Notes under the pieces: generated by a model
What the model was told of the DNA's origin: nothing
Seen by the model: only the letters and a program-made list of their open reading frames with translations
Databases searched by the model: none
Position numbers and translations under genes: made by a program
Shown here: piece after piece, positions 41,892 through 51,472 of the stretch
Layout of the letters: the number at the start of each line of letters is the position of its first letter
How positions within the stretch are numbered: the stretch's first letter is position 1
Origin: an uncultured Eubacteriales bacterium
Lineage (GTDB): Bacteria > Bacillota > Clostridia > Christensenellales > CAG-138
NCBI GenBank assembly: GCA_900319345.1
Contig: ONNZ01000005.1
Span: 1-64,000, forward strand
Reading direction: 5' to 3'
DNA length: 64,000 bases

Positions 41892-44800
41892 CGCAGGATC
41901 ACGTTCTCCTTGCCGAATACGGCCTGCAGAGTGCTCATGAGCTCCTCGTCCACCTTCACGTTCCAGTCCCGGGGCGCGCCCTTGGCCTGGCGCTTCGAAT
42001 CCACCAGCACGATGGGGGTCTGGCCCGGGTAGTTCTGGATGATTTTCTGGACCTTGTAGGAATCGGACAGGACCGTCAGCCGGATGTACAGCTTCTTGGA
42101 AGCACCCTCCAGGTCCGTCAGCTCCTCGATCAGCAGGGAGTTGACCCGATCCTCCCGGATGTTCAGCCGGCCCTTCACCAGCACCGGGGCGTCGTCGTGG
42201 AAATAGCGGCCGTAGAGCTGCAGAGTCCGGGGGAAGATCACCGTCTCCACTGTGCCCGTGACGCCCTCCAAATTGGCGTAGCCCATCATGCCCGTGTTGC
42301 CCTTGGTGGGGCGGGTCTTACAGGCGGTCAAGAGGCCGCCCACGGTCACGTATGCGTTATCCTCCAAGGTGGTGCCGTCCGCTTCGGCCAGGTCCATCAC
42401 GCTGACGGAAAGGCCCGACAGCACGTCCATATAGTCGTCCAAGGGGTGGCCGGAGAGATACAGGCCTGTGGCCTCCCGCTCCTTCTGCAGCAGGAGCTTG
42501 TGGGGCATCTCCGCCGACGGTAGGATGGGCGGATGGCTGGAGACGGAGGCGTCCCCGTCGTCGAAATCGAACAGAGACATCTGCCCCGCATCCCGATTCT
42601 TTTTCGTCTTGGCCGCCAGCTCCATGGCCTGGTCGTAGACCTTCAACAGCTGGGTCCTGGTGTAGCCCATGGAATCGAAGCAGCCCGCGTAGATCATGTT
42701 CTCCACCATGCGCTTGTTGAGGCTGGGAGCCCGATCGCAGAAGTCCCAGAAGTCCTTGAAGGGCCCATGGGCCTCCCGTTCCTTCACCAGCTCCTCCATG
42801 ATCCCTTCGCCCACGTTCTTCACGGCCGCCAGGCCGAAACGAATGCAGCCGTTCTCCACGGAGAACTTGGGCCGGGACCGGTTCACGTCCGGTCCAAGGA
42901 CCCTGATGCCGCTCCTGCGGGCGGAGTACACGTACTCGGCCACGGAATCGGAGTTGTACATATAGCCGTTGATCATGGCGGCCAGGAACTCCACGGGGAA
43001 ATAGCGCTTGAGATAGGCCGTCCGGTAGGTGGTCACGGCGTAGCAGGCAGCGTGGGCTTTGTTGAAGGCGTAGGAAGCGAAGTCCATCATCTCGTCGAAG
43101 ATATGGTCCGCCACCTGCTCCTTCACGCCCCGCTTCACAGCCCCTTCCACGCCGTCCGTGCCGTGGACGAAATACTCCCGCTCCCGGGCCATCACGTCGT
43201 GCTTCTTCTTGCTCATGGCCCGGCGGACGATGTCGGCTCGGCCCAGGGAGTAGCCGCCCAAGGTGCGGACAATCTCCATGACCTGCTCCTGATAGACCAT
43301 ACAGCCGTAGGTGGTGGAGAGGATGGGCTCCAGGCGCTTGTCCTCATAGTGGACGGAGCTGGGATCGTGCTTGCCCTGGATATACCGGGGGATGCTCTCC
43401 ATGGGGCCTGGACGGTAGAGGGCGATGCCAGCGATGATATCCTCGAAGCAGTCGGGTTTGAGCTGCATGAGGAACTGGCGCATGCCAGCAGATTCCAGCT
43501 GGAACACCCCGTCCGTGTCCCCCCGGGAGATCATGTCGTATACCTCTTTGTCGGAGAAATCGTTGGTGGAGAAATCCGGCGCCTCCTTCCCCTGCTCCCG
43601 GATGAAGGCCAGGGCGTCCCGGATGATGGTCAGGGTCCGAAGGCCCAAAAAGTCCATCTTGAGGAGGCCCAGTTCCTCCAGGGTGGTCATGGGGAACTGA
43701 GTGGTCAAGACTCCATCGTTGCTCTGGAGCGGCACCACCGTCTCGAGGGGCACCCCGGAGATCACCACGCCGGCCGCATGGGTGGAGCTGTGGCGGGGCA
43801 ACCCTTCCAGCTTCATGGATAGGTCCAGCACCTTCTTCGTGGTGGGGTCCGAGTCATAGAGGCTCTTCAGCTCCGGCTGCATTTGCATGGCGTCCTTCAG
43901 CGTGATCTTCAGCATGTTGGGCACCAGTTTGGCCAGCTTGTCCGCGTCGGCGTAGGGCACCCGCAATACCCGGCACACGTCGCGGATAACGGCCTTGGCC
44001 GCCATGGTGCCGAAGGTTATGATCTGGGACACGTGGCCTTCGCCGTACTTCTCCCCCACGTAGTCAATGACCTCCTGCCGCCGCTCGTAGCAGAAGTCCA
44101 CGTCGAAATCAGGCATGGACACCCGTTCGGGGTTCAAAAACCGCTCGAACAGCAGGGCGTATTTCAGAGGGTCGATATCCGTGATGCCCATGCAGTAGGC
44201 CGCCAGGCTCGCTGCGCCGCTGCCTCGTCCGGGACCCACCATGATGTTGTGGGATTTGGCGAAGTGGATGAAGTCCCAGACGATGAGATAGTAGTCCACG
44301 AACCCCATGTTCTCCACCACGGAGAGCTCATAGTTGAGCCGGTCCCAGGCCTCCTTCCCGGCGTTGGGCATCTTCTTGGCCATGCCCTCCTCACAGAGCT
44401 GTCGAAGATATGTCCGGTTGTCCATGCCGTCGGGCGCCGTGAACTTTGGCAAACGCCGCTTTCCGAATTCGATCTCCACGTTGCACTTGTCCACGATCTC
44501 CATGGTGTTTCGGAGGGACTGCTCCTCCCCAGGCAGGAACTGCAGCAGCTCCTCGGCTGATTTGCAGTAGAACTCCTCCGCACCCATGCGCATCCGGTCC
44601 TGTTCGTCCACGAACCGCTGGGTCTGGATGCACAACAGCACGTCCTGGGCCTCCGCATCCTCCTTGTCCGTGTAGTGGATATCATTGGTGACGATGGTCT
44701 TGATGCCCAGCTCGTAGGCCAGCCGCTTCAGCTTGGGCAAAATGATCTTCTGCTCCCGGATGCCGTGGTTCTGTAGCTCGATATAGAAGTCCTCACCGAA

Positions 44801-45298
44801 CATGTCCTTGAGGCGACGGGCCAGCTTGTACGCTTCCTCGTCACGGTCATGGAGCAGGAACTGGGGAATATCGCCGCCGATGCAGGCAGAGGTGCAGATC
44901 AGCCCCTCCCGATGCTTCGAAAGCAGATCATAATCGATCCGCGGCTTATAGTAGAAGCCGTGGATGAAGGCTTCAGAGGAGAGCCGCATCAGGTTTTGGT
45001 AGCCTACCTCATTCTTGGCCAGCAGGATCAGATGCCCGTATTCCCGATCCATCTTCGCATCCTTGAAGGTATATCCCCGGGGCGCTACGTAGGTCTCAAT
45101 CCCGATGATGGGCTTGATCCCTTGCTTCTTGCATTCTCGATAGAAGTCGATAACGCCGTACATGACCCCGTGGTCCGTGATGGCCATGGCGGTCTGCCCC
45201 AGGGCCTTAGCGCGGGCTACCAAAGCCGGAATACGGGACGCTCCGTCCAGCAAGGAGTATTGAGTATGCACGTGCAGATGCGCGAAGGGAATGGACAT
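41888..45298 (-). CDS. dnaE: DNA polymerase III subunit alpha
   Basis: The replicative polymerase family C, 1136 residues, non-PolC type. It has an N-terminal PHP domain (HLHVHTQYSLLDGASR), the catalytic motifs GPGRGSGAASLAAY and PDFDVDF, the helix-hairpin-helix region and a C-terminal OB domain (TVGGLLTACKTR). In Clostridia this enzyme works beside PolC. AGGTAAACG precedes the ATG, and a TATACT box lies at 45326-45331 (minus strand). Confidence 0.98.
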   Translation of the reverse strand: MSIPFAHLHVHTQYSLLDGASRIPALVARAKALGQTAMAITDHGVMYGVIDFYRECKKQGIKPIIGIETYVAPRGYTFKDAKMDREYGHLILLAKNEVGYQNLMRLSSEAFIHGFYYKPRIDYDLLSKHREGLICTSACIGGDIPQFLLHDRDEEAYKLARRLKDMFGEDFYIELQNHGIREQKIILPKLKRLAYELGIKTIVTNDIHYTDKEDAEAQDVLLCIQTQRFVDEQDRMRMGAEEFYCKSAEELLQFLPGEEQSLRNTMEIVDKCNVEIEFGKRRLPKFTAPDGMDNRTYLRQLCEEGMAKKMPNAGKEAWDRLNYELSVVENMGFVDYYLIVWDFIHFAKSHNIMVGPGRGSGAASLAAYCMGITDIDPLKYALLFERFLNPERVSMPDFDVDFCYERRQEVIDYVGEKYGEGHVSQIITFGTMAAKAVIRDVCRVLRVPYADADKLAKLVPNMLKITLKDAMQMQPELKSLYDSDPTTKKVLDLSMKLEGLPRHSSTHAAGVVISGVPLETVVPLQSNDGVLTTQFPMTTLEELGLLKMDFLGLRTLTIIRDALAFIREQGKEAPDFSTNDFSDKEVYDMISRGDTDGVFQLESAGMRQFLMQLKPDCFEDIIAGIALYRPGPMESIPRYIQGKHDPSSVHYEDKRLEPILSTTYGCMVYQEQVMEIVRTLGGYSLGRADIVRRAMSKKKHDVMAREREYFVHGTDGVEGAVKRGVKEQVADHIFDEMMDFASYAFNKAHAACYAVTTYRTAYLKRYFPVEFLAAMINGYMYNSDSVAEYVYSARRSGIRVLGPDVNRSRPKFSVENGCIRFGLAAVKNVGEGIMEELVKEREAHGPFKDFWDFCDRAPSLNKRMVENMIYAGCFDSMGYTRTQLLKVYDQAMELAAKTKKNRDAGQMSLFDFDDGDASVSSHPPILPSAEMPHKLLLQKEREATGLYLSGHPLDDYMDVLSGLSVSVMDLAEADGTTLEDNAYVTVGGLLTACKTRPTKGNTGMMGYANLEGVTGTVETVIFPRTLQLYGRYFHDDAPVLVKGRLNIREDRVNSLLIEELTDLEGASKKLYIRLTVLSDSYKVQKIIQNYPGQTPIVLVDSKRQAKGAPRDWNVKVDEELMSTLQAVFGKENVILR

Positions 45299-45367
45299 CG
45301 TTTACCTCCCCAGTTTACTGTATTCAGTATAGCATATCCAGGCCAGTGATGAAAAGAGAAAAAAGGA

Positions 45368-45400
45368 AAAACGCCGCCCTGTTCAGGCGGCGTTTTATCA
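45368..45400 (-). terminator. Terminator of the SH3 repeat protein gene
   Basis: On the minus strand AAAACGCCGCC and GGCGGCGTTTT pair around TGAACAG, followed by TTCCTTTTTT. It also has a T-run on the plus side. Confidence 0.86.
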
Positions 45401-45412
45401 GTTTTGAGAGTA

Positions 45413-47635
45413 TCAATCCTCGACGGTGATGGTACCTACCTTGACGAACCAGGTGTACACATAGCCGATCACGTCGCCGACCTTAACCTTGTACCAGGAG
45501 CCTTCCTGCTTGATGACTTTACCGGTCAGGCCCGCATCGAGGGAGCCGACCTTCTCAGCAGAATTCGAAGCAGCGGCACGTACGGGCGCCTTTGTCTGAG
45601 AGCCGTGAGCGATGATGGTGATATCCGTACCAGCGGGAACGCCCTCCAGGACTTGCAGCTTCACAGCTTCATGGTTGATGATATGACCGCCGCCGGTGGC
45701 GCGGACCTTAACGGTGAGCTTGCCGGGCTGGGTCAGGCTGGGAACCGTGGTGGACCACTTCTTGCCGCCGTCCGTGGAGTATTCGATGGTGAAGCCAGCG
45801 CCGTTCGTCAGCTTGGCCGTGACCTTATGCTCCTTGCCGTCGTAGACGAAAACACCGCCCTTGACCTCCAGCTTTGCCTTGGAGGGATCGGGATCAACGG
45901 TGGAATCGCTGTCTTCAGGAGGCAGAGAGCCGGTCTTGACGAACCACTCGTAGACGTATCCTTCCACAGAGCCGCACTTGACCTTGATCCAGCTGCCGGT
46001 CTGACTTACCAGCGTGCCATGGGTGCCGGCGTCGAGGCTTCCAATCTTAGGAGAGCCGTTGGAGGGACCGGAACGGACGGGGGCCTTGGTGGTCCCGTTA
46101 TGCGCGACGATGGTGATCGCCGTTCCGGCAGGCGCGACCTTGGTCACAGTAATGGTCACGTCCTTGGCGTTGAGTACGACCTTGCCGCCTGTAGCCCTGG
46201 TCTTGACCGTCAGCGTACCGGGATCAGCGAGACCGGGCACCTTGGTGCTCCAGGTCTTGCCGCCGTCAGTGGAGAACTCCACGGTAAGACCTGTGCCATT
46301 CTCCAGCTTATAGGTGACTTTGTGTACCATACCGTCATACATGAAGGTCCCGCCCTTTACGGTCAGCTTGGCTGCGGGATCGGGATCGGGCCCGGGTACT
46401 TCAGCAGGAGCCACGGGATCAGGAAGAGGATCCTGAGTCACGAACCAGTAGTAAACGAAACCAGGCTTACCGCCGAAATTGATCTTGTACCAAGAACCGG
46501 TTTTGCCCAAAAGATCGAACTTCTGACCGGGAATTGCCGTTCCGATCTTTTCAGAGCCGGTGCCCGTCCCGGAACGAACAGGAGCCTTGGTGGTGCTGCC
46601 GTGCGCGATGATGGTGACCTTCGTTCCGGCAGGGATATTCTCCAATACCTCGATGACAACGTCCTTATGCTTGATCTGATGGGTCCCGCCCGTAGCGCGA
46701 ACCTTGACGGTCAGCGTGCCGACTTCGGTCAGGCCAGGGACCTTGGTGCTCCAGGTCTTACCGCCATCAATGGAGTATTGGATGGTGTAACCTTCGCCCT
46801 TCGTCATGGAAGCGGTCACCTTGTGCTCCTTGCCGTCGTACATGAAGGAGCCGCCTTTAGCGGTCAGCGTGGCGGAAGGATCCGGATCGGCATCGGTCTC
46901 CGTGTTGAAAGAGCCGACTTTCACATACCAATTGTACACATAGCCGATTTTCGTACCAAACTTGATCTGATACCAAGAGCCTTCCTTGGTGATCATGCTG
47001 TACTTTTCGCCCTCAGTAGCTGTGCCGATCTTTTCAGAGCTGGAGGAAGCGCCGGCGCGGACAGGTGCTTTCTTGATGCCAGCGTGGGCGACGATGGTGA
47101 TCTCTGTGCCCTCTGGCGGAGTCTTGGTGATCTCCAACGTCACTTCCTTATGGTTCAGGATGACGTTGTCCTTGCAGGCGCGTACCTTGACCTTCAGCTT
47201 GCCGGGGTCCTTGAGGCTGGGCTGGGTGGTAGTCCAGCTCTTGCCATCGTCAGTGGAGTATTCCACTACGAATCCTTCCCCGTTTTTGATGGAGACAGTC
47301 ACCTTGTGATCCAAACCATCATACAGGAACAGGCCGCCTTTCACCGTCAGGGTGATGTCATATGGAGCGGTGACCTCAGCGGTCTTCACATAGCCGGAAG
47401 GATTTGCGATGCGCGTAAAGGCGCCGCTGACGCTCACATACTTTGCAACTGCATTGGGAGCCAGCGTACCGACCACAGGATTGGCGTCGCCTGCCTCCTT
47501 GTACACATTGATCACGCCGGATGTCTTATTCCGGACGTACTTGTCTTCCGCTGCAACACCGTCCCTTACGAACAGGGCCGGAACCAGCGAAAAGACCATG
47601 ATCGCTGTCAGCAGCAAAGAGATCGCTTTTTTCAT
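45413..47635 (-). CDS. Secreted protein with repeated MBG-like and SH3 domains
   Basis: This 740-residue protein has a signal peptide (about 1-29, ending GVAA). A divergent SH3-like segment (31-90) follows. Then come four units of about 160 residues (92-243, 255-400, 423-570, 587-737). Each unit has a YDGxxHKVT beta domain resembling MBG domains with a YSTDGGKxW block, and then an SH3 domain with KAPVR and GSWYKIKxG. It has no wall-anchor motif; SH3 domains could bind peptidoglycan. AGGGGAAAACACACA precedes the ATG at 47635. It is monocistronic. Confidence 0.88.
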   Translation of the reverse strand: MKKAISLLLTAIMVFSLVPALFVRDGVAAEDKYVRNKTSGVINVYKEAGDANPVVGTLAPNAVAKYVSVSGAFTRIANPSGYVKTAEVTAPYDITLTVKGGLFLYDGLDHKVTVSIKNGEGFVVEYSTDDGKSWTTTQPSLKDPGKLKVKVRACKDNVILNHKEVTLEITKTPPEGTEITIVAHAGIKKAPVRAGASSSSEKIGTATEGEKYSMITKEGSWYQIKFGTKIGYVYNWYVKVGSFNTETDADPDPSATLTAKGGSFMYDGKEHKVTASMTKGEGYTIQYSIDGGKTWSTKVPGLTEVGTLTVKVRATGGTHQIKHKDVVIEVLENIPAGTKVTIIAHGSTTKAPVRSGTGTGSEKIGTAIPGQKFDLLGKTGSWYKINFGGKPGFVYYWFVTQDPLPDPVAPAEVPGPDPDPAAKLTVKGGTFMYDGMVHKVTYKLENGTGLTVEFSTDGGKTWSTKVPGLADPGTLTVKTRATGGKVVLNAKDVTITVTKVAPAGTAITIVAHNGTTKAPVRSGPSNGSPKIGSLDAGTHGTLVSQTGSWIKVKCGSVEGYVYEWFVKTGSLPPEDSDSTVDPDPSKAKLEVKGGVFVYDGKEHKVTAKLTNGAGFTIEYSTDGGKKWSTTVPSLTQPGKLTVKVRATGGGHIINHEAVKLQVLEGVPAGTDITIIAHGSQTKAPVRAAASNSAEKVGSLDAGLTGKVIKQEGSWYKVKVGDVIGYVYTWFVKVGTITVED

Positions 47636-47695
47636 TGTGTGTTTTCCCCTTTCCAGACACAACATATTGTGATATCTCAAATCGGTCTGAATTTT

Positions 47696-47768
47696 ATGAA
47701 CATTATATGAACACTATACCATGATTTGCAAAAAAATAAAGCGTTATAAATGTGAACTTTTTATGAAC
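47696..47768 (-). promoter_or_regulatory. Two pairs of hexamer-N5-hexamer direct repeats
   Basis: On the minus strand GTTCAT-N5-GTTCAC (47752-47768) lies upstream of the -35 box and GTTCAT-N5-GTTCAT (47696-47712) overlaps the -10 box. The 11-base period is that of OmpR/PhoB-type response-regulator sites such as WalR and PhoP boxes. Confidence 0.58.
47702..47731 (-). promoter_or_regulatory. Promoter of the SH3 repeat protein gene
   Basis: On the minus strand TTGCAA (47726-47731) and TATAAT (47702-47707) are 18 bases apart. A small inverted repeat CACAACATATTGTG lies in the leader (about 47658-47671). Confidence 0.74.
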
Positions 47769-47782
47769 ATGCAAATAAAAAA

Positions 47783-47816
47783 GGCCTTTTTCCGTGATTT
47801 TTGGTGGAAAAAGGCT
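47783..47816 (-). terminator. Terminator of dapA-dapB
   Basis: On the minus strand AGCCTTTTTCC and GGAAAAAGGCC pair around a 12-base loop, followed by TTTTTTATTTG. Confidence 0.84.
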
Positions 47817-47840
47817 GCATAATCGGATTGCATACTTATC

Positions 47841-48599
47841 CTACACACTGATTACGTTCTCCATCGTATAAAACCCTGGTTCTTTATCTAAAAGCCAGGC
47901 GGCTGCGGTCAAAGCGCCGTCTGCAAAGACCCTTTTGCTTCCTGCTCGATGGGTGATGACGATCTCCTCATCGGTGCCAAGGAAGTACACAGAATGCTCT
48001 CCCGCTATGTTTCCGCCCCGCAGGGAATGAATGCCGATCTCCTTCTTGTCCCGCCGTTTGTTGGTCTCGTGCCGGCCGAACACCAGCTCGCTCTCCCCGT
48101 CCCGAGCTGCCTCGATGGCTTCCGCCAGCATCATAGCGGTGCCGCTTGGCGCGTCCACCTTCATGTTGTGATGGGTCTCCACGATCTCCGGATCGAAGGC
48201 GGAGCCCAGCACACGGGTCGCTGCCCGCACCAATGCAAGCTGCAGATTGACGCCCAAGGACATGTTGCGTGAATAGAATACGGGGATGGTCCTGGCGGCT
48301 TCCTTCAGCCGCGCCATCTCCGGCTCCCCCAGCCCTGTGGTGCCGGTGACGATAGGCTTCCTCTCCCGCAGGCATAGCTCCAGCACCGTCATGGCAGCCA
48401 TGGGCCGGGAAAAGTCGATGGCTATGTCGAAAGGCACGTCCACCGCTTCTGCCGAAGGGAAAAGCAGGCCGGGGAAATCCCCCGCCTTCAGGTCGACGCC
48501 CACAGCCGGGACCAGGTCCCCGTGGGCGGCCTTCAGGACGGCCAGGACCGCCTGTCCCATGTGGCCCATAGCCCCATTGATCAATACTTTCTTTTCCAT
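47841..48599 (-). CDS. dapB: 4-hydroxy-tetrahydrodipicolinate reductase
   Basis: The enzyme is the second step of the diaminopimelate/lysine pathway, needed for wall and for spore dipicolinate. The 252-residue protein has the Rossmann start KVLINGAMGHMGQAVL, VTGTTGLGE, and the catalytic ETHHNMKVDAPSGTA. It lies 12 bases after dapA and shares its transcript. Confidence 0.96.
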   Translation of the reverse strand: MEKKVLINGAMGHMGQAVLAVLKAAHGDLVPAVGVDLKAGDFPGLLFPSAEAVDVPFDIAIDFSRPMAAMTVLELCLRERKPIVTGTTGLGEPEMARLKEAARTIPVFYSRNMSLGVNLQLALVRAATRVLGSAFDPEIVETHHNMKVDAPSGTAMMLAEAIEAARDGESELVFGRHETNKRRDKKEIGIHSLRGGNIAGEHSVYFLGTDEEIVITHRAGSKRVFADGALTAAAWLLDKEPGFYTMENVISV

Positions 48600-48611
48600 A
48601 TAATCCTCAGC

Positions 48612-49493
48612 TTAGATCAATCCGAAATCTTTTAGCGCCTTGCGCATCTTCTCCTCATCCTCCGGCGTGGGCGGTACGAGGGGCAGCCGCAGCTCGGGGG
48701 AACAGAGGTCCATCATGCCCATCATGGTCTTGATGGGGATGGGATTGGTCTCGCAGAAGGCGGCCCGCCAGATGGGCAGGAGGCTGAACTGGAGCTTGCG
48801 GGCGATGTCCAGCTTCCCGGCGAAGAAGGCCATGCACAGGTTGTGGACCTCGGAGGGCACCACGTTGGCGATGGTGGAGATGACGCCCTTGCCGCCAAGG
48901 GACAGGACCGGCAGGATGTGGTCGTCGTTGCCGGAATAGATGTCGAGGCCCGGACATGTGGCCGCCAGGTTCACCATCTGCTCGATGTTGCCGCTGGCCT
49001 CTTTGATGCCCACCACGTTCTCGCATACGTCTAAAATCTCCCGCATGGTGGCGGGCAGCACATTGAGGCCAGTCCGGGAGGGCACGTTGTAGACGATGAT
49101 GGGGATATGTACTTGCTCGCAGATGGCGGCGTAGTGAGCCACAAGGCCCTTTTGGGTGGTCTTGTTATAGAAAGGCGTCACGATCAAAAGGCCGTCCACC
49201 CCGAGGGCTTCCGCTGTGCGGGAGAAGTCGATGACGGCGGCGGTGTTGTTGCCGCCGGTGCCGGCGATGACCGGTATCCGTCGGTTGACACGATCCACCA
49301 CGAAGCGGATCACCTCCACTCGCTCCTCCGTGGACATGGTGGCCGCCTCCCCGGTGGTGCCGCAGACGATGATGGCGTCCGTACCGCTGATGATCTGCAG
49401 CTCGATGAGCCGGGTCAACGCGGTATAATCCACCTCGCCGTTGGTGAACGGCGTGACCAAAGCGACGCCGGAGCCTTTGAAAATGGTACTCAT
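48612..49493 (-). CDS. dapA: 4-hydroxy-tetrahydrodipicolinate synthase
   Basis: The enzyme condenses pyruvate with aspartate semialdehyde. The 293-residue protein has GSGVALVTPFTNGEVDY, CGTTGEAATMSTEE, the Tyr in IVYNVPSRTG, the Schiff-base lysine in VVGIKEASGN, and YSGNDDHILP. The ATG at 49493 is fixed by GGGAGGGAAGGCC. No lysine riboswitch is visible upstream. Confidence 0.97.
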   Translation of the reverse strand: MSTIFKGSGVALVTPFTNGEVDYTALTRLIELQIISGTDAIIVCGTTGEAATMSTEERVEVIRFVVDRVNRRIPVIAGTGGNNTAAVIDFSRTAEALGVDGLLIVTPFYNKTTQKGLVAHYAAICEQVHIPIIVYNVPSRTGLNVLPATMREILDVCENVVGIKEASGNIEQMVNLAATCPGLDIYSGNDDHILPVLSLGGKGVISTIANVVPSEVHNLCMAFFAGKLDIARKLQFSLLPIWRAAFCETNPIPIKTMMGMMDLCSPELRLPLVPPTPEDEEKMRKALKDFGLI

Positions 49494-49542
49494 GGGCCTT
49501 CCCTCCCTAAGCATATTCTTCGATTTGATTGTACCGTTTTCC

Positions 49543-50484
49543 CTATTCTTTGTCAATTCCCGCTCTGTTGGGGACCAACAGGCCGCGAAACTCTTTTTGC
49601 GGCTGGCAGGCTTTTCTGTCGGCCAGGGTCAGGGCCAGGCTCTCTGCCAGGGAGGGCACGGCGTTTAGGGCTTGTTCCAGGGTATTGGCGTTATGTCCCA
49701 CCTCGATGAGCAGGCTCAGCTGCCCCACATGTTGGTTGTACCGCCCGGTCTTCACCCGCACATCCCTCGCCAGCCGCCGATCGATATGCCGCAGGTTTTC
49801 CGTAAGCGTCGATGCCAAAGCAAAATTTGTATCAAAATCCGGTTTATCCGCATACTTGGTCCCCTGCCCCACTACGCACATGAGCCGGGCCGTGGGGCAG
49901 CCGTCCACCACTACAAAATCCTTCTCATCCGAGCTGGCGTCCCGATGGATGTCGATGAACAGGACCAGGGAGGGATATCGTTCGAGATAGCCGCGCATGG
50001 TCTTCTCACTCCGTTCGTAAGCGGTCTTAAGGCTTGGCGGCTCGTGATCCGTGGTGTCGTGGATCACGGAAAAACCGTACTGTACCCGTAGCCGTTCCGC
50101 CAGCGCCTCCCCCACCGCCAGCACGCTCTTGCTGGGGTCCGCCGTGCGATAGGAGCCGGTCTGCACATAGGGGGACGCTTTTGTGGCGGTATAGGCTTCG
50201 GTGGTATGGGTATGGTATATGAGTATCTTCGGCTCCTTCCCCCTTAGGTCCAGCCCACGGGACAGGATCGCCGTCTCAGCATCCTCAATGGATAGCGAAG
50301 CGTCCTTCTCCTCTGTCGTCGTCGGCGCGGGCGTAAGGGGTGCCATCGTAGGCACGGCCACAGGCTCCTTCGGCGGCAGCAGGTCGATCACCCGCAGCAC
50401 GGACAGGAACAGCAGCAGGGCGAACAACAGGCGGATGAAGCCCTCCTTCCCGGCATGGGTTCGTTGGTTCTTTCGGCGTTTCAT
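49543..50484 (-). CDS. spoIIP: Stage II sporulation protein P
   Basis: SpoIIP is the amidase/endopeptidase of the peptidoglycan-degrading engulfment complex (with SpoIID and SpoIIM). The 313-residue protein has an N-terminal membrane anchor (about 17-35), a Pro/Thr linker (about 42-60), and the amidase domain. The domain contains IYHTHTTEAYT, VLFIDIHRDASS and LLIEVGHNANTLEQA, with zinc His and Glu ligands. It follows gpr by 44 bases, an order known in other spore formers. GAGGAGG precedes the ATG. Confidence 0.95.
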   Translation of the reverse strand: MKRRKNQRTHAGKEGFIRLLFALLLFLSVLRVIDLLPPKEPVAVPTMAPLTPAPTTTEEKDASLSIEDAETAILSRGLDLRGKEPKILIYHTHTTEAYTATKASPYVQTGSYRTADPSKSVLAVGEALAERLRVQYGFSVIHDTTDHEPPSLKTAYERSEKTMRGYLERYPSLVLFIDIHRDASSDEKDFVVVDGCPTARLMCVVGQGTKYADKPDFDTNFALASTLTENLRHIDRRLARDVRVKTGRYNQHVGQLSLLIEVGHNANTLEQALNAVPSLAESLALTLADRKACQPQKEFRGLLVPNRAGIDKE

Positions 50485-50528
50485 AGGGCATACCTCCTCA
50501 TCGTTACCCTATGCATGGGGGAAACGGA

Positions 50529-51413
50529 TTATCGCATGAGCCCTTCCAGCGCTCCATAATTCTCCCCGAACAGCGCCAAATTCAGTCCATAGGACAGGAT
50601 GCTGGCCCCGTCCTTCACCATGGCGTCGATGTCCTTGGGTGTGACGCACATGGAGAGGAAGTCGCCGCCCAGCCGCCGCTTGGCCTTGCTGAACAGGTCC
50701 TCCGCGTCCATGCGGACCAGGCCAGAATATAGGATCGCCTCCGCCGTCAGCACCAGGGGGATGCCCAGGGCGATGACCGGGATGCCCAGGGTGGCCTTAT
50801 TGAGCCCCATCCGGAAGTTCCCCACCCCGGCCCCAGGTGAGATGCCTGTGTCGTTCAGCTGGACCATGGCCCCAACATGATCGCTTTCTGAGGACGCCAA
50901 GGCGTCCACCGCCACGATGAGATCGGGCTCCAGTACGGAAGCGATGCCTGTCACCGCCTCCGCCGTCTCCACCCCGGTCATGCCCATGACCCCTGCCACG
51001 AAGGCCGCCACCGTGCGGGTGTTTGGCGGCAGAAGGTCCGGGAAATGGTTTTGCACATGACGGGTGACGAACAGGTTTTCGATGGTCTGGGGGCCCAGGG
51101 CGTCGGGGGTCACGTGCCGATTCCCCAGGCCCACCACCAGCACGCTCTGCACCTCCCCCATGAGCAAGGACAGTTCCGCAGCGAGGCACCGTCCCGCCTC
51201 CTGCCGCACTTCCTTGCTGGAAAGCCCATCTTCAGGCAGGGTCAGGGTGATATAGCTGCCCCGGGGCTTATCCAGCTTACGTTCCGCCCCCTGGGTTCGC
51301 ACCCGGATGCGGGAGATGCGCATGCGACCCTTCCGTTCGTTCTCCTCCTCCACGCCGGAGAGGGTCGGGCAGCGCTGCAGCGCCTCATGGGCCATATCGG
51401 TGCGGGTGTTCAT
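50529..51413 (-). CDS. gpr: GPR endopeptidase (spore germination protease)
   Basis: GPR degrades small acid-soluble spore proteins when spores germinate. It is made as a zymogen in the forespore. The 294-residue protein has the family N-terminus MNTRTDMAHEA, VVGLGNRHVTPDALGPQT and AVDALASSESDHVGAMVQLNDTGI. It is shorter than the B. subtilis protein. The start at 51413 is fixed by CAGGAGGAAG. I see no convincing sigma-G promoter. Confidence 0.94.
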   Translation of the reverse strand: MNTRTDMAHEALQRCPTLSGVEEENERKGRMRISRIRVRTQGAERKLDKPRGSYITLTLPEDGLSSKEVRQEAGRCLAAELSLLMGEVQSVLVVGLGNRHVTPDALGPQTIENLFVTRHVQNHFPDLLPPNTRTVAAFVAGVMGMTGVETAEAVTGIASVLEPDLIVAVDALASSESDHVGAMVQLNDTGISPGAGVGNFRMGLNKATLGIPVIALGIPLVLTAEAILYSGLVRMDAEDLFSKAKRRLGGDFLSMCVTPKDIDAMVKDGASILSYGLNLALFGENYGALEGLMR

Positions 51414-51425
51414 GCTTCCTCCTGA

Positions 51426-51453
51426 AAAAAGAATGCCGGCCCAAGTGGGCCGG
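51426..51453 (-). terminator. Terminator between spoIVA and gpr
   Basis: On the minus strand CCGGCCC-ACTT-GGGCCGG is followed by CATTCTTTTTT. It ends spoIVA, so gpr and spoIIP need their own promoter or read-through. Confidence 0.74.
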
Positions 51454-51472
51454 TAGTTAGGGTATCCAGATT

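Noticed and set aside
49494-49542. Lysine riboswitch before dapA
   Set aside because: The gap is only 49 bases and shows no structured aptamer.
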